From positions 1-5,961 of the forward strand of contig JAQUND010000043.1 in assembly GCA_028717785.1 (NCBI GenBank): a stretch of 5,961 bases of DNA, written 5' to 3'. The notes under the pieces are model-generated. The model made no database searches. It saw nothing but the letters and a program-made list of their open reading frames with translations, and was not told where the DNA came from. The first letter of the stretch is position 1, and each line of letters begins with the position of its first letter. A program made the translations under genes and the position numbers. Shown one piece after another: positions 1 through 5,208 of this stretch. This stretch comes from Candidatus Nanoarchaeia archaeon (GTDB lineage: Archaea; Nanoarchaeota; Nanoarchaeia; SCGC-AAA011-G17; JAFCDX01).

Positions 1-606
1 TTCCCTACTGAAAAAGTTGTAAAAGACATACAAAAACAAGGAGTTGGGCAAAACATACTTTTGAAATTCCTCGGCGAAAATTGGAAACAATGGATGATTC
101 AGGAAGCCCTAGCAACTATTCAGGATGAAACTATTGATCGAGAAGCTGTAGAAGAATTTCCTACTACAAAACAAGCTTCTACTTTTCGTAAAGCTGTAAA
201 AGTTTATGATGTTCCTAAAAATAAACAAAAAGAATTAGCAAAAAGTATAATTAAAGAAGGAAGAGATTCAACTCGTGAAGTAAAAGAAGCTATAAAAGAA
301 AAAGCCCTAGAGGATAAAAAGTCTAAAGCTTTAACTGTTAGAGATAAAAAGAAAATTGAAGAAGATATGGAATTAAATAATTTAATAGAGTTAATAGAAA
401 GTACAGATAGATTAATAAATAAATCTAATTGTTTATTTTCTGATTTAATAAATAAAGTAGAAGAATTAGAAATAATTCCAGAAAGTTTTGGAAATATAAA
501 TACTATGAGTTTAAATATGCATTTTAAAATGTTATTAGATTCTATTAAAAGATTTGAATCATATCTTTCATTTACTATTATTATAAAGGAGAAAAATAAT
601 GACTAG
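1..606 (+). CDS. ParB-like DNA-binding protein, C-terminal part (5' end outside window)
   Basis: The reading frame is open from base 1, so the true start lies upstream. A TTG at 61 is in frame, but the nearest AAGGAG (38-43) is 17 bases away, so it is unlikely to be the start. The 201 visible residues begin in a helical, Lys-rich region. A stretch around visible residues 53-90 (FPTTKQASTFRKAVKVYDVP, then a Lys/Gln-rich helix and IIKEGRDSTREVKEAI) resembles the helix-turn-helix half that follows the ParB/Srx nuclease-like fold in ParB-type proteins. The last 100 residues are charged and predicted helical with no recognised motif. Codons in the first ~300 bases are less AT-extreme than the rest, as expected for a conserved domain followed by a freely evolving tail. 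In phages such proteins act as DNA-binding or regulatory factors rather than always in partition. The ParB assignment is inference from weak motif similarity because the catalytic-domain half is not in the window. Confidence 0.55.
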   Translation, partial: FPTEKVVKDIQKQGVGQNILLKFLGENWKQWMIQEALATIQDETIDREAVEEFPTTKQASTFRKAVKVYDVPKNKQKELAKSIIKEGRDSTREVKEAIKEKALEDKKSKALTVRDKKKIEEDMELNNLIELIESTDRLINKSNCLFSDLINKVEELEIIPESFGNINTMSLNMHFKMLLDSIKRFESYLSFTIIIKEKNND

Positions 607-1147
607 TTCTAAAAAAAATATAAAATATGATGAAGCTTTTGAAATAATAGAAGAGCAAATGAAAAATGATGAACCAATTAATTGGGATACTTTTGCTTCT
701 AAATTTTTAAATTTAAAAGTAGTTCCTATAGAAGGGAATAAAAAAGAACGTCGATATTATGTAGACCAAAGATATGTTTTTGTTACTTCTATTAATAGTA
801 GAGCTGAAAAATATAATAAAAATTGGAGAATTCGCGTAATAGATAATAATAATCAAATTATGAAAGTAAAAAAACATAATAGTGAAATGGCAACTTTACA
901 TCATATTAAAAAAATAGCGGCTTGTTGTAATAATGCTATAAAAGAAGCTCAATTAATGATAGATAATAATAATATAGAAAATAGTCAAAAAGAATTATTT
1001 CAACATTTATTAAATACTTTATATGGAACTAAAATAAATGCTCATGGTTCTATAATAGCAAACAGAAAAATAAATAAAGAAGTAAAAGAAAAAATATTAT
1101 CAATAAAGGAATGGGATGATGTTTATGTATGCCATAAAAATAAATAA
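599..1147 (+). CDS. Unknown 182-residue phage protein
   Basis: The ATG at 599 overlaps the end of the ParB-like gene by 8 bases. It has a strong Shine-Dalgarno TAAAGGAG at 584-591, seven bases before the start, so the two genes are probably translationally coupled. The protein is basic and mostly helical. Its middle (about residues 52-90) looks like a small mixed alpha/beta unit with repeated Arg/Lys and aromatic residues (RRYYVDQRYVFV, NWRIRVID). This is followed by a helix containing a Cys pair (AACC, about residues 108-111) and an Asn-rich linker. No signal peptide or membrane segment is seen, and I recognise no family. It is the last gene before the structured non-coding region, so it probably ends a transcription unit. 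A DNA- or RNA-binding role beside the ParB-like protein is possible but unsupported. Confidence 0.8.
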   Translation: MTSSKKNIKYDEAFEIIEEQMKNDEPINWDTFASKFLNLKVVPIEGNKKERRYYVDQRYVFVTSINSRAEKYNKNWRIRVIDNNNQIMKVKKHNSEMATLHHIKKIAACCNNAIKEAQLMIDNNNIENSQKELFQHLLNTLYGTKINAHGSIIANRKINKEVKEKILSIKEWDDVYVCHKNK

Positions 1148-1158
1148 TCTTTATTTTT

Positions 1159-1183
1159 TATAAAAGCTCTAGAACTTTTTATA
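1159..1183 (+). repeat. Imperfect hairpin just after the 182-residue gene
   Basis: TATAAAAG (1159-1166) pairs with CTTTTTATA (1175-1183) with one bulged T, around an 8-base loop. It starts 12 bases after the stop of the upstream gene. No T tract follows the 3' arm, so it is a poor intrinsic terminator. It may protect the 3' end of the mRNA or be the first element of the structured region that follows. The pairing is read directly from the sequence; the function is inference. Confidence 0.45.
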
Positions 1184-1185
1184 CT

Positions 1186-1295
1186 CCGTTTATAGAGGAA
1201 AGTACCTTATCTTCTATAAAGTCGCCTATAACTTTTCTATAAAAGTTTAAGAGGGTATTTTGATGTAGTCCTAGACTCTCTTTATGCGGTTTTTT
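1186..1295 (+). ncRNA. Candidate structured RNA: three hairpins closed by a short stem, ending in T6
   Basis: Three successive helices can be drawn by eye. Helix A is 11 bp, 1189-1199 with 1210-1220 (one G-U), with a 10-base loop that can add 3 bp. Helix B is 7 perfect bp, 1230-1236 with 1241-1247, around a CTAT tetraloop. Helix C is 8 bp, 1249-1256 with 1275-1282 (one G-U), around an 18-base loop. CCG at 1186-1188 can pair with CGG at 1287-1289 to close the set as a four-way junction, directly followed by T6 (1290-1295). The region has no open reading frame with a start and ribosome binding site. It could be a small phage RNA, a cis-regulatory 3' UTR, or a terminator region. It has no tRNA T-loop, and I recognise no known riboswitch or ribozyme core. 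Helices in AT-rich DNA arise by chance, but three long ones in 110 bases plus a terminal T tract is more than I would expect. Confidence 0.4.
1186..1295 (+). terminator. Possible long-range terminator stem with T6 tail
   Basis: Bases 1186-1198 can pair with 1277-1289 at 11 of 13 positions (two G-U pairs and two T-T mismatches). The stem ends at CCG/CGG immediately before TTTTTT at 1290-1295. This pairing excludes helices A and C of the candidate RNA, so the two folds compete. The ~80-base span between the arms is long for a classical intrinsic terminator, though the 7-bp hairpin at 1230-1247 would bring the arms closer. It would end the transcript carrying the ParB-like and 182-residue genes and separate it from the promoter at about 1347. 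The function is inference. Confidence 0.35.
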
Positions 1296-1315
1296 ACTTT
1301 CTTCTATTAAAAATG

Positions 1316-1333
1316 ATTTTTTCCACAAAAAAT
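1316..1333 (+). repeat. Perfect 7-bp inverted repeat upstream of the operon promoter
   Basis: ATTTTTT (1316-1322) is the exact reverse complement of AAAAAAT (1327-1333) around CCAC, with two further G-T pairs possible outside. It sits 13 bases before the TATAAT box, covering the place where a -35 element would be. The symmetric AT tract could be an operator or activator site. It could also be simply a bendable A-tract, or a hairpin in a read-through transcript. The repeat is certain; its role is not. Confidence 0.5.
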
Positions 1334-1346
1334 TGAGGATATACTA

Positions 1347-1352
1347 TATAAT
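1347..1352 (+). promoter_or_regulatory. TATAAT -10 box of the recombination operon promoter
   Basis: A perfect TATAAT lies 20 bases before the ATG of the next gene, which would put the transcript start near 1359 and give a very short leader. No good TTGACA is present 16-18 bases upstream: that position reads CACAAA, inside and just after the inverted repeat 1316-1333. There is also no TG extension. The promoter may therefore need an activator or a phage-modified RNA polymerase. TATAAT is common by chance in DNA this AT-rich, so support comes mainly from its position between a T tract and a gene start. Confidence 0.4.
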
Positions 1353-1372
1353 AAAAATGAAAGGGGGATTTA

Positions 1373-1561
1373 ATGACTGTAGGTGATTCTATAACTTGTA
1401 CGGATGGAAAACATAAAGTAAAAGTGATTAAAATAATTTCTAAAGATTCTTTTATTATTAGATATTCTAGTAAAGTAAAATCTTTTACTAGATTAATTTC
1501 TGTAAAATCTTTTTTGAATATAGGTATTCCATTTATTAGTAATTATGAAAAGGAGTTTTAA
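1373..1561 (+). CDS. Unknown 62-residue basic protein, first gene of the recombination operon
   Basis: The ATG at 1373 is preceded by GAAAGGGGG (ending at 1367), five bases upstream, a good ribosome binding site. The protein is small, Lys- and Ser-rich and probably all-beta. It opens with VGDSITCTDGKHKVKVIKII followed by further alternating hydrophobic strands, a pattern like a small barrel of SH3 or KOW type, but this is only a pattern impression. There is no membrane segment or signal peptide. It lies directly after the presumed promoter and one base before the next gene, so it should be made with the Rad50/SbcD proteins. The function is unknown; nucleic-acid binding would fit the charge but is not shown. 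Confidence 0.72.
   Translation: MTVGDSITCTDGKHKVKVIKIISKDSFIIRYSSKVKSFTRLISVKSFLNIGIPFISNYEKEF
1549..1555 (+). promoter_or_regulatory. Ribosome binding site that sets the start of the 62-residue coil gene at 1563
   Basis: AAAGGAG lies inside the end of the preceding gene, seven bases before the ATG at 1563. An in-frame ATG at 1545 would put this site inside the coding sequence and has no comparable site of its own, so 1563 is preferred. Confidence 0.8.
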
Positions 1562-1562
1562 T

Positions 1563-1751
1563 ATGAATGAAGAAGAAAAATATTTAGAATATATAAATTC
1601 TGCTTTAAAATTAATTAGTGAAACATTAGATAATCATACAAGTAGAATAAATGGTTTATTAGAAATAGTTAATGAACAAAATAAAATAATAGAAAAATTA
1701 GTAAAAAAAATAGATATACTTGAAGTTTTTACTATGAGTAAGGATATATAA
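1563..1751 (+). CDS. Small coiled-coil protein, 62 residues
   Basis: The start is at 1563, seven bases after AAAGGAG. Nearly the whole protein is one amphipathic helix. Hydrophobic residues recur in heptad-like spacing from about residue 8 to 56 (LEYINSALKLISETL, then INGLLEIVNEQNKIIEKL), typical of a short oligomerising coiled coil. No enzymatic motif is present. It ends exactly where the next gene begins (TAA at 1749-1751, ATG at 1752), so translation of the two is almost certainly coupled. Because its neighbour is the N-terminal Rad50 half, which itself has a long coiled coil, association with that complex is possible. Short coiled-coil proteins are common in phages, so this is weak inference. 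Confidence 0.75.
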   Translation: MNEEEKYLEYINSALKLISETLDNHTSRINGLLEIVNEQNKIIEKLVKKIDILEVFTMSKDI

Positions 1752-2843
1752 ATGATTCAAGAATTAATAATACAGAATTTTGATTCTCATAAAAAAACTT
1801 TATTAGAATTTTCTCCTGGAATTAATACTATAGTAGGAACTAGTAATTCAGGAAAAACTTCTATATTACGTAGTTTATATTGGGCTATTTATAATCGACC
1901 TTTAGGAAATTCTCATATTTCGTTTTGGAATAAAAATAAAAAAGATGAACCTATAAAATCTTCTTATGTAAAAGTAAAAGTAAACAATAATACTATTGAA
2001 AGAAGAAAAGGAAAAATTAAAAAGATAGATCATCCTGAAAAGTTTAATGGATATATTATAAATGATGAAAATTATTTAGAAGCAATAGGACAAGATATTC
2101 CAGAGCAAGTTTCAAAACTTTTTAATATTGATAATGTAAATATTCAAAAACAAATGGATGCTCCTTTTTTATTATCAGATTCAGCAGGAGAAGTAGCACG
2201 ATTTTTTAATAATACAATTAGACTGGATTTAATAGATAGAATTTTAAGTAAAGTGGAAAGTAAAAAAAGGGAAAATAATAAAGAAAAAAACAGAACTGAA
2301 AATGAATTATTTTTAATAGATAAAGATATTGGAAATTATATTTGGTTAGATGATGCTCAAGTATTAATTGATAAGATAGAAAAAATTGAAGAAAGATATA
2401 ATGATAGAATAGAGAAAAAAGAAACTTTAGAGGAGTATATAGAAGAATATGAAAATAAAATAAATATTATTAATGAATTTAGTTTAATTTTGTCCGCTGA
2501 GCCTTTAGTTAAAAAAGTTGAATTATTACTAGAATCTTTAAATGAAAAGAGAGAAGATTTTGATCAATTAGTTTCCTCCTTTACTGATTGGCAAAGACAA
2601 GATAAAATAATAAAAGGCTCAGCAGATTTTTCTATAATTAATAATTTAATTATAAAAATAAATAATTTACAAATAGAATTAAATGATAAAAATAAAAAGT
2701 TTACTTTATTACAAAATAATATAGAAGATTATGAAAATAATAAAGAAGATATTATAAAATATAATAAAGATATTAAATGGTATGAAAAACAATTACCGAA
2801 TACTTGTCCATTATGTGGAAATATTTTAAAGGAGAAAATATGA
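1752..2843 (+). CDS. Rad50/SbcC-like ATPase, N-terminal half ending in a zinc hook
   Basis: This 363-residue protein is the N-lobe and outgoing coil of an SMC-family DNA repair ATPase. Residues 1-28 form the usual opening strands (MIQELIIQNFDSH...GINTIVG). Walker A is GTSNSGKT at 29-36, binding ATP phosphate and Mg. The Q-loop region is around 131-141 (IQKQMDAPFLL), followed by the GEVARFFN...LIDRIL segment typical of phage Rad50-like proteins. From about 165 to 345 it is charged coiled coil with at least one break. Residues 352-356 (CPLCG) match the CxxC zinc hook that joins two Rad50 molecules through one zinc. The protein stops seven residues after the hook. A normal SbcC or Rad50 continues with a returning coil and the signature and Walker B lobe; here those are encoded at 5201-5836. 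AAGGA (1740-1744) precedes the start. The gene overlaps thyX by 4 bases (ATGA), so the ending looks designed rather than a frameshift. Confidence 0.9.
   Translation: MIQELIIQNFDSHKKTLLEFSPGINTIVGTSNSGKTSILRSLYWAIYNRPLGNSHISFWNKNKKDEPIKSSYVKVKVNNNTIERRKGKIKKIDHPEKFNGYIINDENYLEAIGQDIPEQVSKLFNIDNVNIQKQMDAPFLLSDSAGEVARFFNNTIRLDLIDRILSKVESKKRENNKEKNRTENELFLIDKDIGNYIWLDDAQVLIDKIEKIEERYNDRIEKKETLEEYIEEYENKINIINEFSLILSAEPLVKKVELLLESLNEKREDFDQLVSSFTDWQRQDKIIKGSADFSIINNLIIKINNLQIELNDKNKKFTLLQNNIEDYENNKEDIIKYNKDIKWYEKQLPNTCPLCGNILKEKI
2828..2834 (+). promoter_or_regulatory. Ribosome binding site that sets the thyX start at 2840
   Basis: AAAGGAG inside the last codons of the Rad50 N-half lies five bases before ATG 2840. 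It explains the ATGA overlap and rejects the longer in-frame start at 2804. Confidence 0.8.
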
Positions 2844-3475
2844 AAATAATAGAACAGTCTTATGAGATTTTATCAATTACACATCCTAAAGAACAATTAA
2901 GATTAATAGAAAAAATAGGAAGGGTTGCCTATAAATCAGAAGATAAAATAAATAAGGAATCCTATAAAGATTTTATTAAGATGATAAAAGAAAGAAATCA
3001 TCAATCAGTTTTAGAACATAGTTTTTTATCTGTAAAGTTTATTACTGATAGAGGGATTTCACATGAATTAGTTAGACATCGTTTAGCTAGTTATACTCAA
3101 GAAAGTACTCGATTTTGTAATTATTCAAAAGATAAGTTTAATAATGAATTAACTTTTATTAATAATCCATTAATGTTAAATTTTCCTATATCTTTAAATA
3201 GATATTTAATAGAATGTGAACAATTATATATACTTTCAGTATCTCATAATGTTCCTCCACAAATAGCAAGAGCTATTCTTCCTAATTGTTTAAAAACTGA
3301 AATAGTAATATCAACTAATTTTAGAGAATGGATATATATTTTTAATCTTAGACTTTTTAATAAAACAGCTCATCCTCAAATGAGAAGTTTATTAAAACCT
3401 TTGTATATAGAATTACAAGAAAAATATCCAGAAATATTTGATAATAATATAGAGGAGTTAAATGATGTCAATTAA
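2840..3475 (+). CDS. thyX: Flavin-dependent thymidylate synthase ThyX
   Basis: ThyX makes dTMP from dUMP, using methylene-tetrahydrofolate as carbon donor, FAD as redox cofactor and NADPH as reductant. It works in the cytoplasm as a homotetramer. The family signature RHRX7S is present at residues 79-89 (RHRLASYTQES, followed by TR). Upstream, NHQSVLEHSFLSVKF (about 53-67) fits the FAD/dUMP-binding region. Downstream, ARAILPNCLKTEI (143-155) and the NLRLFNKTAHPQMRSL segment (169-184) match the conserved C-terminal substrate-binding helices. The length of 211 residues is normal. The start at 2840 is chosen because AAAGGAG (2828-2834) lies five bases upstream; an earlier in-frame ATG at 2804 lies deep in the previous gene and lacks this support. 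Its 3' end overlaps the next gene. Phages carry thyX to raise dTMP supply during replication. Confidence 0.96.
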   Translation: MKIIEQSYEILSITHPKEQLRLIEKIGRVAYKSEDKINKESYKDFIKMIKERNHQSVLEHSFLSVKFITDRGISHELVRHRLASYTQESTRFCNYSKDKFNNELTFINNPLMLNFPISLNRYLIECEQLYILSVSHNVPPQIARAILPNCLKTEIVISTNFREWIYIFNLRLFNKTAHPQMRSLLKPLYIELQEKYPEIFDNNIEELNDVN

Positions 3476-3818
3476 ATCTTCAAAAGACATAGCTAATTTT
3501 ATAATAGATAAAGTTAGACATTCAAATTATCTTTCTATAGATGATATTAAAAAAACTGTACATAATGAATTAAAACAATGGAGAAAAGAAATAGAAAGTG
3601 ACTATAATGAAAATTTAATATTAGTAAAATTAAGAATATTAGAAAATATTTTCAATTATGGAAAAATAGATAACAGAAAATTATTAAAGGAATTAAAATT
3701 ATTAAATAAAGAAGCTTTTGATTTAGCTTTAAAAAATAATTTAGCTTCTACAGCTAATAGAATAAAATTAGTTGTTAGAGAAAATAAAGAAAGAAAAGAG
3801 AAGAAAAATGAATCTTAA
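3465..3818 (+). CDS. Unknown 117-residue helical protein
   Basis: There are two adjacent in-frame ATGs, at 3462 and 3465. AGAGGAG at 3451-3457 is four bases from the first and seven from the second. Seven matches the spacing of most genes here, so 3465 is preferred; with 3462 the protein is 118 residues. It overlaps the end of thyX. The protein is basic and almost entirely helical, with two helix-rich halves: about residues 5-45 (DIANFIIDKVRHSNYLSIDDIKK) and 48-105, ending in a Lys/Arg/Glu tail. No motif is recognised, and there is no membrane segment. Its position between thyX and the Cys-rich protein, within a recombination operon, gives no specific function. Confidence 0.78.
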   Translation: MSIKSSKDIANFIIDKVRHSNYLSIDDIKKTVHNELKQWRKEIESDYNENLILVKLRILENIFNYGKIDNRKLLKELKLLNKEAFDLALKNNLASTANRIKLVVRENKERKEKKNES

Positions 3819-4080
3819 ATTATTTACAACCCCAAAAGGGAAATTTATTCATATTTTAAAATATGAAGATAATCCCCCTTTTTATAATAAAAATAATAAT
3901 AGATTAGTTTCTTATTGTGGAGTATCTTGTTCTAATAATAGTACTACTATAGTTAATTTAATAAACTTTTCTTTTAATACATGTATAAAATTTAATTACT
4001 CATTTCCAAAATGTATTAAAGAATATGAATTATGTGATCGTTGTAAAAATGCTTATTTAAAGGAAAATAAAAATGTCTAG
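3808..4080 (+). CDS. Small Cys-rich protein, probable zinc-binding
   Basis: The ATG at 3808 gives 90 residues and overlaps the previous gene by 11 bases. The ribosome binding site is weak (AAGAGAAG just upstream), so it may rely on coupling. An in-frame TTG at 3772 is unlikely. Cysteines are at 37 and 41 (CGVSC), 59, 69, and 76 and 79 (CDRC). The order is an N-terminal IHILKY strand, then YCG, a variable middle and a final CxxC followed by a helix. This resembles the small phage proteins that carry a TLCG motif and a terminal CxxC knuckle. Zinc binding by residues 37/41 with 76/79 is the likeliest arrangement. The function is unknown. It overlaps the downstream nuclease gene by 8 bases. Confidence 0.75.
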   Translation: MNLKLFTTPKGKFIHILKYEDNPPFYNKNNNRLVSYCGVSCSNNSTTIVNLINFSFNTCIKFNYSFPKCIKEYELCDRCKNAYLKENKNV

Positions 4081-4960
4081 TTTTATTTTAGCAGCTGATT
4101 TACATATTAGATCAGATAGGCCAAGATGTAGAATAGATGAGGATTGGGAAAAAACCCAAGAATTAATGATAAAGGAAATTGTATCTATTGCTAATGAATA
4201 TAAAGTCCCTTTGATTATTACTGGAGATTTATTTGATACTCCAAATATTCCTTCAAGATTTATAGTTATGCTTATAGAACAATTTAATAAAATTAATACC
4301 ACAGTTCATTTTTTAGCTGGAAATCATGAACTTCCATATCATTCTTTAGATAATATTAATAATAGTTCTATAGGTATTTTTAGTGCTTTATCAAAAAAGC
4401 ATAGTAAAATTATTGAAGGTATGGATAATTTTGGAACCTGGCATCATTTTAATTCTGAGTATAAAGAAAATAAAACAGATTTACTTTTTACTCATGAATT
4501 AATATTTGAAAATAGTAAAAGTATTCCTCCGAATGTAAATGCTAAAACAGCTCAAGATATTTTAGATGAACATAAAAAAATGAAATGGATCTTTACTGGA
4601 GATAATCATAAATGTTTTATGTTTAATAATGGAGGGAGATACGTAATAAATCCAGGTTGTGCTATAAGACAAAAAACGGATGAACAAGATTATAAACCAA
4701 GTATACTATATGTAAATACTGAAAAAGAAAAAATAAAAAGGATTTATTTATCCGATGATATAATGATGGTAGATGATAATTATATAATAGAAGAAAAAGC
4801 AAAAATAGATAGAATTACTTCATTTGTAGAAAAAATAAAAAAGAATGAAAATGTAAGTTTAGATTTTATAGAAAATATTGAAAATAGTATAAAAATAAAT
4901 AAAAAATTAAATAAGGATACTGTTAAAATGATTAGAGAATTAATAGAGGAGGAAAAGTAA
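4073..4960 (+). CDS. sbcD: SbcD/Mre11-like DNA nuclease (metallophosphoesterase)
   Basis: This is the Mn-dependent nuclease partner of Rad50/SbcC, which trims and opens DNA ends for recombination. The five phosphoesterase motifs are in order: DLH at 9-11, GDLFD at 51-55, GNHE at 83-86, THE at 140-142 and GDNH at 176-179. Metal ligands expected from the family are Asp9, His11, Asp52, Asn84, His141 and the Asp177/His179 pair. The last motif is GDNH rather than the usual GHxH. At 295 residues it is shorter than cellular SbcD (about 400), with little room for the capping domain after residue 215. Residues 245-295 form two charged helices that could be the Rad50-binding segment. TAAAGGA (4058-4064) is eight bases before the start. 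The gene shares one base with the next gene (TAATG). Its place between the two Rad50 halves supports a complex with them. Confidence 0.92.
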   Translation: MSSFILAADLHIRSDRPRCRIDEDWEKTQELMIKEIVSIANEYKVPLIITGDLFDTPNIPSRFIVMLIEQFNKINTTVHFLAGNHELPYHSLDNINNSSIGIFSALSKKHSKIIEGMDNFGTWHHFNSEYKENKTDLLFTHELIFENSKSIPPNVNAKTAQDILDEHKKMKWIFTGDNHKCFMFNNGGRYVINPGCAIRQKTDEQDYKPSILYVNTEKEKIKRIYLSDDIMMVDDNYIIEEKAKIDRITSFVEKIKKNENVSLDFIENIENSIKINKKLNKDTVKMIRELIEEEK

Positions 4961-5208
4961 TGAATATAAGTGATTTTAATAATCTTAAAAAGAAAATTGA
5001 ACAGGCTAAAACAAACAGGGACAGGGCAGAAGGGGCTAAATCAAAAATTGAAGAGCAATGGAAAAAAGAATTTAATATTTCCACTATAGAGGAAGCTGAA
5101 CAATTATTAAAAGACTTAGAAAAAGATATAGAAAAGGATGAAAATAAACTAGAAAAGCTATATAATGAAATAGAAGAGATTGTAAATAAAGAAGAGGAAG
5201 ATGAATAA
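4960..5208 (+). CDS. 82-residue coiled-coil protein between sbcD and the Rad50 C-half
   Basis: The start at 4960 follows GAGGAGG (4946-4952) by seven bases and is joined to the sbcD stop as TAATG. Two helices are seen: about 4-36 (NNLKKKIEQAKTNRDRAEGA) and 43-78 (IEEAEQLLKDLEKDIEKD), joined by the short FNIST turn. Charge and heptad pattern indicate an antiparallel helical hairpin or an extended coil. No catalytic residues are present. Similar small charged proteins are, to my knowledge, frequent next to phage recombination nucleases, but I cannot name a family with certainty. Because it overlaps the Rad50 C-half gene by 8 bases, I infer that it may form part of the Rad50 coil. The stretch around 5010-5035 is unusually G-rich for this window. 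Confidence 0.82.
   Translation: MNISDFNNLKKKIEQAKTNRDRAEGAKSKIEEQWKKEFNISTIEEAEQLLKDLEKDIEKDENKLEKLYNEIEEIVNKEEEDE
5191..5200 (+). promoter_or_regulatory. Unusually close ribosome binding site before the Rad50 C-half
   Basis: GAAGAGGAAG runs right up to the ATG at 5201, leaving only two or three bases after the GAGGA core, against five to eight for other genes here. Efficient initiation probably depends on ribosomes finishing the overlapping 82-residue gene, which would tie their amounts together. Confidence 0.5.

Noticed and set aside
1195..1203. GAGGAAAGT resembles the conserved GAGGAAAGUCC element of bacterial RNase P RNA
   Set aside because: The following CC does not line up, no other RNase P conserved segments are present, and the region is far too short.
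1319..1327. TTTTCCACA, one mismatch from a DnaA box (TTATNCACA)
   Set aside because: It is a single near-match in T/A-rich DNA and also part of the inverted repeat. There is no cluster of boxes or other origin signs.
1148..1372. Possible tRNA in the hairpin-rich gap
   Set aside because: There is no T-loop GTTC-A sequence, no 7-bp acceptor stem and no fitting anticodon arm.
2804..2843. Frameshift breaking a full-length Rad50 at the zinc hook
   Set aside because: The following frame is a complete ThyX with its own ribosome binding site, and the C-half is a separate intact gene about 2.4 kb away.
3772..3807. TTG start extending the Cys-rich protein by 12 residues
   Set aside because: The extension is a Lys/Arg/Glu string antiparallel to no known motif and the out-of-frame shadow of the previous gene. 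ATG 3808 gives a natural start.
4057..4302. Minus-strand open frame of 81 codons
   Set aside because: It lies wholly antisense to the sbcD motifs, has no ribosome binding site, and its hydrophobic product is typical of reversed AT-rich coding DNA.
5008..5035. G-rich purine run with ACAGGG repeated in tandem
   Set aside because: It lies within coding sequence for charged residues of the coil protein. Two copies of six bases are not evidence of a functional repeat.
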